A stretch of DNA of 64,000 bases from Acephala macrosclerotiorum. Its lineage: Eukaryota; Ascomycota; Leotiomycetes; Helotiales; Mollisiaceae. Below the pieces are notes generated by a model. The model saw only the letters and a list, made by a program, of their open reading frames with translations. It was not told the DNA's origin and did no database searches. This document shows positions 48,337 through 57,833 of the stretch, one piece after another; position 1 is the stretch's first letter; the number at the start of each line of letters is the position of its first letter. The stretch lies in NCBI GenBank assembly GCA_014904845.1, contig MU119290.1:1-64000 (forward strand), given 5' to 3'. The translations under genes were made by a program, and so were the position numbers.

Positions 48337-50016
48337 CTAGTTCTCTGAATGCTCCTGCAAACTCTCAAATCCTCCCTCAACAACAAGCTTGAACCCACCA
48401 TCGAGATTCTTCACTTCGAAGCCAGCCTGCTTCAAAATCCTATAACCAAGATACCCTCTATACCCCACTTGACAGTACACCAACACCTCCCTCGCCTTGT
48501 TCAAATCTTCCATCCTCTCCCTCAACTGCTCAATCGGAATATTGACAGCATTTTTCAGATGCCCATTCGCGAACTCCTTCGGCGACCTAACATCCACAAT
48601 CTCCTTCTCAATCAAATCCAATTTCGTAATTTCCTCGGCATGAACGATCTCTACATCTCCTCTCATTACATTGCTGCCAACGAATCCGGCCATGTTAACG
48701 GGATCTTTAGCGCTTCCGTATGGAGGCGCGTAAGCGAGCTCCAGGTGCTCGAGATCGAATATGGTCATGTTTCCCTGAATTGCTGTGGAAAGGACATCAA
48801 TCCTTTTATCAGCACCATTCTTCCCCACTGCTTGCGCTCCAAGCAAGAGGCCCGTATCAGGATCAAACAGAACCTTGAGAGTGATCGCCGTAGCGCCTGG
48901 ATAATACCCCGCATGATCAGGCGGATGCACAGTAACCCACTCGACCTTCCTCCCCATCTTCTTCAACGTTTGAACAGAGAGGCCCGTACTCGCGACTGTC
49001 AAATCGAAGACCTTACAAACTGATGTGCCGACGTTGCCTCTATAGCTCACTGCTCGGCCGAAGATATTATCCGCCGCGAGTCTACCTTGGCGGTTCGCGG
49101 GCCCAGCAAGAGCGGTGCTCATTGGCATCTGAGCTACGCGGTGATATGTCTCGACCATATCTCCGACAGCGTAGATGTTAGGATCGGAGGTTTGCATGGT
49201 CTCGTTGACGGTCACTCCAGTTTTGCCGACAGCCAATCCTGCTTTTTGCGCAAGTGATGTCCTAGCTCTTGCGCCTACTGCGAGAACGACTACGTCGGCG
49301 GGGATGGGAACGTGGTTCTCGAGTATCACGGAACCTTTTTCAATTTTCTGCATTCGAGCGTTGGTGGCGGCTTCGACGCCGTTTCTTTGTAGCTCGGTTT
49401 GGATGATATGCGCGATGTCCGAGTCGAGCTGTGGGAACACGTGAGGTGTGTATTCGAGGATGTGAACCTTGGTGTCAGGAGACGAAAGTGCGTCTGCCAC
49501 TTCGATCCCAATGAATCCTCCTCCAATAATCGCCACATTATTGACTTTAGTTTCCTGTAATGCCATGTATTCTCTGACTTGCTCCAAGTCAGGAATGGTG
49601 TGAAGTGTGAATACGTGCTCAGAATCTAATCCTTCGATAGGAGGTCGAAATGGCTCAGCGCCTTGAGCAAGAACGAGTTTATCATAATGAAACTCTTTCC
49701 GCTCGTTCTCTCCAAAGATCTTAACTTTCACAGCCTTTCCGTCTCGATCAATATCAACAACCTCGCTGTCAGGGTGGACGTCAATATTGAATCTCTTCTT
49801 CAAGCTTTCTGGTGTTTGAATTGTGAGAGTTTTGTCGTCTTTGATGATGCCTCCGAGAGCATATGGGAGGCCGCAATTCGCGAAGGAGACGTAGGAGCCG
49901 GTTTCGAAGACGGTGATTTGAGCTTTTTCGGAGAGGCGGCGGGCCCTGGTTGCAAATGACATACCGCCAGCGTTTCCGCCAACGATGACGAGTCTCAGAG
50001 GGTGCGATTCTGCCAT
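48337..50016 (-). CDS. CoA-disulfide/persulfide reductase fused to rhodanese
   Basis: An intronless gene of 559 residues. The N-terminal part is a pyridine nucleotide-disulfide reductase of the CoADR class: FAD motif VIVGGNAGGMSFATRARR, single active-site Cys48 in SFANCGLPY, NAD(P) motif VAIIGGGFIGIEVADAL, and YAVGD late. The C-terminal hundred residues are a rhodanese domain with VDVRSPKEFANGHL and active Cys515 in YCQVGYRGY. The same fusion is known in bacteria (Bacillus CoADR-RHD, Shewanella NAD(P)H-dependent persulfide reductase), where it reduces CoA disulfide or persulfides. It is rare in fungi as far as I know. Lack of introns and the bacterial architecture suggest transfer, though codon use is not strikingly different. 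No targeting signal is obvious; likely cytosolic. Confidence 0.9.
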   Translation of the reverse strand: MAESHPLRLVIVGGNAGGMSFATRARRLSEKAQITVFETGSYVSFANCGLPYALGGIIKDDKTLTIQTPESLKKRFNIDVHPDSEVVDIDRDGKAVKVKIFGENERKEFHYDKLVLAQGAEPFRPPIEGLDSEHVFTLHTIPDLEQVREYMALQETKVNNVAIIGGGFIGIEVADALSSPDTKVHILEYTPHVFPQLDSDIAHIIQTELQRNGVEAATNARMQKIEKGSVILENHVPIPADVVVLAVGARARTSLAQKAGLAVGKTGVTVNETMQTSDPNIYAVGDMVETYHRVAQMPMSTALAGPANRQGRLAADNIFGRAVSYRGNVGTSVCKVFDLTVASTGLSVQTLKKMGRKVEWVTVHPPDHAGYYPGATAITLKVLFDPDTGLLLGAQAVGKNGADKRIDVLSTAIQGNMTIFDLEHLELAYAPPYGSAKDPVNMAGFVGSNVMRGDVEIVHAEEITKLDLIEKEIVDVRSPKEFANGHLKNAVNIPIEQLRERMEDLNKAREVLVYCQVGYRGYLGYRILKQAGFEVKNLDGGFKLVVEGGFESLQEHSEN

Positions 50017-50530
50017 GATATTGAGAATCTGCCTTGATATCTTGTGTTTGATAAATGCCAGAGTTGCGGCTCTGGGTTTGGGTGTTAATTGATTGTAAGT
50101 TGTGTGTAATAGTGCTCGTTAGACTTGAGGTCGTGAATTACATGCAAATTGGTGATTCAGCAAAATACGGAACAACTTGGACGAGGAGAGCTTATATGCT
50201 TTGAACATGGAATGAGAATCTTGTGATATCAAAAGCTCAGGCAACTTCCATGACAAACAATGAAGTCTAGACTTCCCATTTCAAATCTCAACATCGGCGA
50301 CTATAAAACTGGCCAAAGGAATTTGCCTGGCGGTATCATGATCGAAGCAAAACGAATTTAAGGTTTCTGCAGCGTCTAAAAGTAGGTGGTATGACTCGCT
50401 CTGCCGATAATCTTCCTCGCCGACGAGGTTCTGTGATGGTCGGCGATTGAATCAGGTGATTGTGGTGAGTTCGAGGGCGCAACAGTGGTTGACAGGATTA
50501 TTTACGCACGGGCCCAAAACACTAAAATCG
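50017..50530. promoter_or_regulatory. Promoter of the reductase-rhodanese gene
   Basis: About 510 bases of normal composition before an AT-rich block begins. No operator recognised. Confidence 0.4.
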
Positions 50531-50539
50531 TAAAATCGT

Positions 50540-50930
50540 GTGTTTTTAAAAACAATAACAAATTTTTAATTTTTAATTATAGCGCTATTAATACGTTTTA
50601 ATTTTTTGCGGATTTTATTTTTTAAATTTTTTAATATATTAATTTTAAAATTATATAATATTATAAAAAATATAAAATTTAATAAAAATTTTAATAAATT
50701 TTTAAAATATAAAATTAAAATTAATATAATAATTTAATAATATTATATATAAAATAAAAATTATATAAAATTTTAATTTTAATTTTATTAAAAATATTTA
50801 ATATAAATTAATTATTATAATGTATATTTTATTTAAATAAAAAAAAATCATATTATATTTTATATATTTTTATTTTTTATTTTTTTATTATTTAATTAAT
50901 TTAATTAAACGACTTTAATTTAAATTCAAA
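50540..50930. repeat. AT-rich block
   Basis: About 390 bases of nearly pure A/T. A few CG dinucleotides remain only at the left edge (50580-50615); the rest has none. Confidence 0.75.
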
Positions 50931-51230
50931 CTAATCGTAATTTGATAGGCTTGGCAGACGGCGTTTTAAACTAAAGCTAATTAAATAGGGAATAGTACGT
51001 CGGCCCGATTATTGCCCATTTTCCGGTTAAATTGAAATTTGCCGATGAATACTATTAAATTCGCAGGCAAAGCTAGAAACAATAGCTTAGATATTCCCCT
51101 AATTAAACTACCAAGTTATCCAAGTCAGAAAATTTGAAACGGAAAGTGCCTTGGTAATATTATTGTTTACTAAGTCTTTAGCAAACTCTGCTCCGACCCC
51201 AACGTTTTTTACATTCTCAGATTCCTCTGT
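50931..51230. other. Intergenic 3' of the HET gene
   Basis: 300 bases of intermediate AT content; no gene seen. Confidence 0.4.
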
Positions 51231-53500
51231 TCATTGCACGCTATCTTCGCCAAAATCAAAAGGCTGAGCCCGGGAGAGCCTTTTGCGGGTTTGACGGAGT
51301 CTGTCCATCGACATCTCGCGTTCGAACGCATCCGCATGCTCGCGCTCCTCGGCGTTCATCTCGACACAGTCCTGGGAGGCAGTTGGTACCGGTTGGGCCT
51401 GTGCATGTATCGCCGATGAGCTTTCCCTTTCCTGGTCTTTGTAAAGAATACAGTAATGAGATTCTCGGCAAAGAATACATATCGTTGGGCCCCCCACGTT
51501 TTCGTTCGAGTGGAAGAAATGTGTCACGCTCTCTAATTCATCGCTAAATTCCAGCTGAAGACTTATTCCAATAATTTTCAGCAGAACATCAGCAAAGTAG
51601 CGTAAGGATGAAAGATGTAACTCTCCCTGATCACGAATTGACTGCGGATTCGAATCTCCTAGAAGTCTGAAGTGGTATACGTATACAACCGCATCGGAGA
51701 TAGCGGGGTCGTTGAAGCGCTGTAATAGTAATTGCTCTGAATATTGAAAGGGTAATTGTGAGATTTCCACAAGCTCTTGCAAGAAGGTTGTAGTCGTTTC
51801 TACCCACTGGTTGACTTCCCAAGGTATAGGATCTGAAGAAGTGACGAGTGAGTTTTGAAGCGATTTCATCTGAGCAATCTCGATTTCGAACAGTTTTCCA
51901 TCTCCTAATTGCAGTAATGTTTCGAAATAAACGAAGGAGATGGCTATACTTCGTCAGTGTTTGATCGATCAGGTTAAATTCCGTGTATCCGTTTCTATCA
52001 AGGGCCTAGAGGGTGAAAGTGCAGGACTTACCTCGCCACCCAGAATGATGTCCCGAGACTGGCCGATAATGAGAGTATTTATCGATTGCAATCTGCTTCA
52101 TGACAGTCAATATGATATTTCTGTGAGATTCTTGGGCATACGAACATTGATTTCAGCCTGGTATATTGGATCTGCAATTTCAGAACCTTCCATCAGAGCC
52201 GAGATGCTGCGCTCCTCTCCTATCAGGGGAGTCTAGAACCAGATTATCAGCATACGGTGCATTTCCTTAAATGGTGGCTTACCTCTAGCGCCGTTTGAAC
52301 TGGAGTCCAAGCCCTAGGTGCCTGTGGGTTGTCTACATTAACATTTGTTGTCGTATGCGGGGTCTGCAACTCGGAACTAGTGGCGGTGGGTTTAGTAGTG
52401 TTGGTTGACATAATGATTGTGTCAATCTTCTTCCTGAGATCAGCTTCTGAGACGTATACTTTCAGAGTGTCCTTCAAGATTTCGGCAGCCCGTGACATCT
52501 CTCGCCGATCATTTGGACAAGAGTCTTCCCATATTCTTGTCAGAACCCTCCAGAAGAAGTCCGTGAGAGATATCGAATAGTCCACGAGAGAGACGGAGAG
52601 GTTCTCGTCTCTTGATCCGCTGCTTGTTTTGAGGCCTAGCAAGCCGATCACTCTGTCTCGAACCTCCGTACTTTGTAGGTCTCGGTAGGTTATCAATAGA
52701 GACAAGAGTGGAACCCGCTCGCCATGCCAGACAGACTTGGCTTTGACAATGACAGCAGCAGGACTGTCCAAAACCGCTGCAGCATTCTGATGGTGTACGG
52801 TATGGCCTCTGCCATCAACCCGCCTCAGCTTCTGAAAGATCTGATTGATATTCTGCCAAGGAAAGCTCTTGCTTCCGCAAAATACTTTCAAGTCCCTGGC
52901 ATGCATGATTTCCTGCACTACCCATACCCGCCTCCAATAATTCCTTTCACACAATTTCAACAGCGCCTTGCCTTGCGATTGGCTCCATAGGGATTGGAAG
53001 CGGCCTGCTTTCGTCCTTAGTGGAGCTAGGCCCCTCCTAAGGACAAAATCCATGGCGATATCGCTTTCGGCTGACTTATCTGCTTCTCCGAGCCAGACCA
53101 TCACACGATTCGCCTCGCTGTATATCTTCCCCATCAATCCAATCTGATGACTCCGCTCTGCGTTACTGGACTGATCGATGCACATTGCGTCGATCCAAAG
53201 AAGTTCATTTTCATTCCGGAGCCGCGCATAATACAAAAACCACCAAAGATTCCTCCGAAGGACAAACTCGGTATTATCTAGCAGAATATGCTTGTAGGAT
53301 CTTGGTGGACCCCAGGCGTAAGATAATGCGACGTATTTCGGACAGTCCAAGAGTGAGAAACAGTGGAATTTACACTGAATAATTTCTGATTCGTTACCAG
53401 GTTGTATTTTAACAAGCCTTATCTGCTGATTTCTCAAATCAAGAGGGGCATTAGCATAGAGCTTGGCTGCATCCATCTTAAGAAGTGGTCGACCAAGCAT
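51231..53500 (-). CDS. HET-domain (heterokaryon incompatibility) protein
   Basis: A proposed four-exon model (53500-52283, 52232-52187, 52130-52032, 51943-51231) gives 691 residues. The HET domain occupies about residues 50-205: YVALSYAWG, ELLWIDAMCIDQ, RSHQIGLMGKIYSEANRVMVWLG and NYWRRVWVVQEI are all clear. The C-terminal region is unclassified and ends in a polar tail. The first intron is standard; the second (donor GTTCTG, 52131-52186) is inferred because the plain frame stops and the next frame continues into ESHRNIILTV; a frameshift is the alternative. HET proteins trigger cell death on non-self recognition. A relic of an NLR gene lies 2 kb away. Confidence 0.78.
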
Positions 53501-53640
53501 GGTTGAAAGTCTCCTCGAGGGCGAATTATAAATCCTGAGTCGAGCTACGATAACACGATAGTTGAATGGTTTCTGGTCTGGCGAGACAAAGCTCGAAAGT
53601 ATTTTTTCTACTTGAGAAAAAAGTAACCGATTTTGCGCAC

Positions 53641-53730
53641 AGGTTAAAATATTAAAAAATTAAATTTTTAATTTATTTATATAATTAATATTTTATTTTT
53701 AAAAATTATTATTATTATTAATATAATTGC
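53641..53730. repeat. Small AT-rich block
   Basis: About 90 bases of pure A/T without CpG, upstream of the HET gene. Confidence 0.55.
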
Positions 53731-54181
53731 CTGTCCGGCTTAAGCACTAATGTCAACTTTTTTAAGTCACGCGTTATTCACGTGGCACGAGTCATCTCAA
53801 CTATGGGCGAAAACCACCAAATTTAATCACCTAGTTCGGGTTGCCCGCCAGGAGACCAGTTTTGCGGAACAATATGTATGTAGTTGAGAGACCGATACAG
53901 ATAGAGTGGAGTCCTCGAGCTCACCCTCCCTTCGGGGGGTCCCATCGAGCTCGTCGGCTCCACTAAGTCCCATGGCCTGACGGCCGCCGGTGGACTGTAA
54001 ATCAACATCATCACCACCAAATTTAACCGAGGTGCCCAAATACAGCGATTTGATTGGTCTGTTAAGAATTCGGCGGTCTCGTGACTTCGGAATAATATGT
54101 AGCCGCTCCGGTAAAGAACACTAAAACCTCGCGATTGCAACTGCGCTTACAACTTTTATTTATTAATTAATCTAAATTGTA
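53731..54181. other. Intergenic, no gene recognised
   Basis: About 450 bases of normal composition. A 105-residue minus-strand frame (53823-54140) has no domain and overlaps another; I do not call it. Confidence 0.35.
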
Positions 54182-54348
54182 TACTACCTACAGGGCCTTT
54201 TAATTGCTAAGCGAGAGAAAATACGTCCAAATCCAGTCGAAATTCCGAGTGGTCTGCCCAATCACCTGTCCAGATCTTCTTTTTTTGGTCTGTAATTGGG
54301 TAATCTGGGTGGCGACGTTTTAACAATTAAAAGGCCCTGTAGGTAGTA
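54182..54348. mobile_element. Miniature mariner-like element
   Basis: Perfect 25-base inverted repeats at 54182-54206 and 54324-54348 bound a 167-base unit with no coding capacity. Each repeat is TA plus 23 bases beginning CTACCTACAGGGCC, so the element proper (54184-54346) is flanked by TA on both sides, as expected from Tc1/mariner TA target duplication. Confidence 0.75.
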
Positions 54349-54668
54349 AGATTTGTAAATAAGTTGAAACTTAATCAAATACTATTAGATTCCAAGTTTC
54401 AAGTAATTCTATTAATCCGTTGTTGCGCAAATCAATAGAATATAGTCGCACTCAGCAAAAATAGCAACCGCAAAACTCTCTTAAGTGCGTTTCTGCCTTA
54501 GGCACTAAAGAGCTTATCGGCTTATCGGCTCACCACCCGGCAGAATCTGGAACTCCACCTCAATAACTATTTTAACTCTAAATGCCTATAAAACGCTCAA
54601 ATTAAGAGCTATTAACTCGAAATTTGAAATAAGAGTAAATTACTAAAGTCGAAAACTTTGTAGCCCCC

Positions 54669-54780
54669 CGCAGGGGCACCCCTGCGAGGCCTGCGAAGCA
54701 AAATGTGCGTCGAGTAAAGAAAGAAAAAGCCCGTCCGCTATTGGCTCGCTTAGCGAGTCGCCGGACGGGCCCTTTCTTTC
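54669..54780. repeat. GC-rich hairpin cluster
   Basis: Within AT-rich surroundings are two strong palindromes. The first, 54669-54686, has an 8-bp perfect stem (CGCAGGGG) with a two-base loop. The second, 54719-54780, has a 9-bp stem GCCCGTCCG extended outward by a GAAAGAAA/TTTCTTTC pairing, with an inner CTCGC/GCGAG hairpin. Such GC clusters in AT-rich DNA are typical of fungal mitochondrial intergenic DNA; a nuclear insertion of mitochondrial DNA or a small foldback transposon are both possible. Confidence 0.6.
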
Positions 54781-54794
54781 GGAACGAGAGAAAC

Positions 54795-55300
54795 ATTTTA
54801 ATCGATATAATAATTTTTTAATAATTATATAAACGTAAAAAATTATAAAAAATTTAATAAATATAAATTATTTTATAATACGAATAAAAAAAAATTTATT
54901 AAAAATATATATATATATATATTTTTTATATTATATTTTATAATTTATAATTATTTAATTTTAATAAATTTTAAAAATAGTACTAATTTATTAACGTTAT
55001 TTTTAAAGTTTAATTATATAATTTTTATTACAAAAAAATTATTAATATAAATATAATATTAGTTTAATAATTATATGCGATATTAAATCGAATTAAAATT
55101 ATATTTTTTAATTTTACGTATTTATTAAATTATTTAATTTATTTTTAATAATATTAATAATTTTATAATTAAATTAATATATAATAATTAATTTATAAAT
55201 ATATAATTAATATTATTTTCGAAATTAATTAATATAAATTTTTTTTTAAAAAAATAATCGCGTAATTTTATTATACTATCAAAATAATAATAACGTTAAA
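54795..55300. repeat. AT-rich block with some CpG
   Basis: About 500 bases of A/T with scattered CG dinucleotides (ATCG, ACG), like the left-end block, and an AT run near 54905-54922. RIP-like; no coding frame. Confidence 0.75.
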
Positions 55301-55349
55301 TAAGGAATCCGTTTTAAGTCCTTATTAACCTTTACAAGGATTTCTCTCG

Positions 55350-55800
55350 CATAGTACTTATTTGACGCTAGTGATAATGTTTTCCCATCTGGTGAAAAGG
55401 CGGTCGCATTCACTCCAAGAGTATCGCCCACAAGCATTACTCGGCGCTGGTGCAAATACTACGGCGTTTGGATATATCTGGAAGGGGGCCTTTTCTATCA
55501 CAAAAAGATTATATTGGGTAAATCGTTTTATATCCTGGATGAACTCACGAAGTTGAGAATAATTACTAGTCTTCACAAAAGGCTAGTTGTTGTTTTCTAT
55601 TAGGTAGAAGGATACTTATTGAAGTAATGAATTCTAAGAAAAATATCACAAGAAAGCCTTCTAAAAGTTTCAGCATCCTGCTGAGAGTTCCGAGCCAATT
55701 GCAGCAGGTGTACTTGCAGGAACTAATGAACATCATCGTTATCATAGATCTGACTATTACTCTTTTAGAAATGTTGCCCCCAGTAGAGACATACAAAGCC
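55350..55800 (-). pseudogene. Relic of a NACHT-WD40 (NLR) gene
   Basis: Minus-strand fragments match the linker before the WD40 repeats of fungal NLRs of the HET-E/NWD type. One frame has YDNDDVH, a stop codon, then FLQVHLL; another has CNWLGTLSRM; a third has FIQDIKRFTQYNLFVIEKAPFQIYPNAVVFAP, corresponding to the conserved RF...IEKAPLQVY...ALVF block. The stop within the first looks like a C-to-T change of a Gln codon. NACHT and most WD40 parts are missing. Confidence 0.65.
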
Positions 55801-55862
55801 CTCCTGGTAGAATAACTTTATTTGTTTCCTGCCTGACTTGTATTCATAGAATCCGAAGAATA

Positions 55863-57377
55863 CTAGGTCAACTTCACCGTGTTGGAATTAGGATCCATCG
55901 AAATCCCCAATCGGTCAGTAAATACACTATTGAATATGCCCGTCGAGTTCAATTGCCGATACACAGCCAACCAGTTATAATATTTCGCATATCGCCTCTG
56001 GGCCTGCGTCCCAGTTACAGTATCCAGATCCAGTCCCCAATGAACTCTGACAGCAGGATTTTCCTGAATAACTCTCTGTGTAACACTCTTCAACAGGTCC
56101 TCCCCAGTCTTCACTCCGTAGATCATGTCCAACTCCACCATGCAGGTATGTCTCCCTTCCTGGGGAGCAAGATATGCCAGCGATGGTGCGACAAAACGGA
56201 GAGCAATCGGCCCAGCAAGATACCACTGTTTGATGCTTGCCTCGTCGCTGAAAATTGCGAGGAGGTTGTCGATAGCATTGACGAGGCTCTCATCGACGGG
56301 GAACGAAAGCTCCATGGCCAAGCCTTTAATGCGGTTGACCTTGCCGATATTCAGTACGTCGTAGCTCTTGTCGATATAATTGACGTCAACAAGGGTGGAA
56401 AGGGCATTGCCGACAATCCACGGACTGGCCTTTGGGAACTCGTTGAGAAAATCGACGAGAAGATCTTCTGCTGCGGGCCAACCGGCCAGGAGGCCAGCCA
56501 CCCAGTTCTTGAAGCCGCGACCGCCGGAGGCGTGCGTGGTCTTAACCTCGTTTGTGGTCTGGACGATACAGTGATGTGTACCCTTGATAGCATAGGGGTT
56601 TATGTCGACCTCATAGTGGCGGTTATATGTGAGCACTTCAGGAAGCAATCCCCCTTTCGTCATGGCCAGTTCACTCTTGACGTTCTCCCAGGAATTGAGA
56701 GTCCTATTCTCGATAAGGAAGTACATGGGCACCACCTCGATAATGTAGGAATATATCAGCCCCATGCACCCCATAGAGACAACGATTGACTGGAAGAAGT
56801 CGTCGTCTTGCTTGAGTATGATGCCGGCCTTGGCTGTGTCAGTCGCAAATTTGTCCTGATCAGTTATCCCGTTCGATGGCTCATATTGATACACGTCTCC
56901 GGTCTCGTTGACGATGACAAGAGATCGAACACTGCTCGCCATTGGACCCAGCATAATGCCTTTACCGTGAGTCCCAGTCGAGATTGCACCAGCGAGGGTT
57001 TGCCCATCGTAAGCCCCCATATTGATTAATGCTTTGCCTGCCTCGTCCAATGCGAGGTTCAGATCCTTAATTGTGATGCCGCTTTGGACTTCAAACAGGG
57101 AAGACTGCTTTGATGGATCCCGAAGCAACGAGGCATTAACCTTCAAGACTCGATTCATACCATGGGGATCCAGGAGGATACCATCCGTTGGGGCCACATC
57201 CGAGAAGGAATGACCTGATCCGACAGCACGAACATTCAAACTTTCTCTTTGGCCCAGTCGAATAGCATTGATAAGATCTTGCAGGTTAGCTGGATAGAGG
57301 AGGTACTTTGGGTGACAGGTTTGTTGCCCAATGCAGTTGGACCAAGTATTCGTAGAGGATACGCTGCTCGAAGACAT
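55863..57377 (-). CDS. FAD-linked sugar-lactone oxidase (D-arabinono/L-gulonolactone oxidase-like)
   Basis: An intronless gene of 504 residues. The N-terminal half is an FAD_binding_4 (VAO-type) domain: VRAVGSGHSFSD (about 49-60), the long loop, and INMGAYDGQTLAGAISTGTHGKG. The C-terminal half fits the ALO domain, with FVAPSLAYLAPQEGRHTCMVELDMIYG and the HWGLDLD ending. Family members oxidise aldonolactones (making erythroascorbate in yeasts) or related polyols. No signal peptide or membrane anchor is evident. It diverges from a lectin-like gene with 456 bases between starts. The exact substrate is not determined; the protein is divergent from the mitochondrial yeast enzyme. Confidence 0.83.
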   Translation of the reverse strand: MSSSSVSSTNTWSNCIGQQTCHPKYLLYPANLQDLINAIRLGQRESLNVRAVGSGHSFSDVAPTDGILLDPHGMNRVLKVNASLLRDPSKQSSLFEVQSGITIKDLNLALDEAGKALINMGAYDGQTLAGAISTGTHGKGIMLGPMASSVRSLVIVNETGDVYQYEPSNGITDQDKFATDTAKAGIILKQDDDFFQSIVVSMGCMGLIYSYIIEVVPMYFLIENRTLNSWENVKSELAMTKGGLLPEVLTYNRHYEVDINPYAIKGTHHCIVQTTNEVKTTHASGGRGFKNWVAGLLAGWPAAEDLLVDFLNEFPKASPWIVGNALSTLVDVNYIDKSYDVLNIGKVNRIKGLAMELSFPVDESLVNAIDNLLAIFSDEASIKQWYLAGPIALRFVAPSLAYLAPQEGRHTCMVELDMIYGVKTGEDLLKSVTQRVIQENPAVRVHWGLDLDTVTGTQAQRRYAKYYNWLAVYRQLNSTGIFNSVFTDRLGISMDPNSNTVKLT

Positions 57378-57631
57378 GGTTAAGCGTAGATAGAAGATCC
57401 GCTAACTACCAAGATAATGTATTGGGAATGCAAAGTAAATTCATAAGAGAAATGAGAATCTCATCGCGTCCGAGGATCCGATCTCGCGCAAATATGTCCA
57501 CCGATGCCGGAAGTCTTGGCCAATTTCCCAACACCACACCACCTTCCCATCATGAAACGTGTCTCACTCCGAGCATCTGATGGGTTTTAAAACCTAGCCT
57601 GCTGTACAGCTTACCATTTGTAACTGTGTTA

Positions 57632-57696
57632 TTTGTTGCTTGTCTGTTGTGTTACCAGCAGTAACCGTGGGTTTGTTGCCTATCCGTTGTGTTACC
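57632..57696. promoter_or_regulatory. Duplicated 25-bp block in the divergent promoter
   Basis: The stretch at 57632-57656 recurs at 57672-57696 with about four transitions; both end GTTGTGTTACC. They lie 40 bases apart in the region between the lactone oxidase and the lectin-like gene, and could be paired regulator sites. Confidence 0.5.
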
Positions 57697-57833
57697 CTCC
57701 AAGGGTACAATGGCCTCATGCATGACTCACATAGTGCGGGGTATACAAGCTTGGAGCCTTCCAGTCCACGATGTAGAGGGAGGCCGAATCTTTTCATCTT
57801 TAGTTCCAAAGATCAGTACAAGGGAAATCAGCC

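Noticed and set aside
48349..49023. 224-residue plus-strand open frame
   Set aside because: Shadow of the reductase-rhodanese gene on the other strand.
53823..54140. 105-residue minus-strand open frame
   Set aside because: No recognisable domain and overlapping alternative frames of similar quality.
55953..56789. 278-residue plus-strand open frame
   Set aside because: Shadow of the lactone oxidase-like gene; codon pattern and motifs support the minus strand only.
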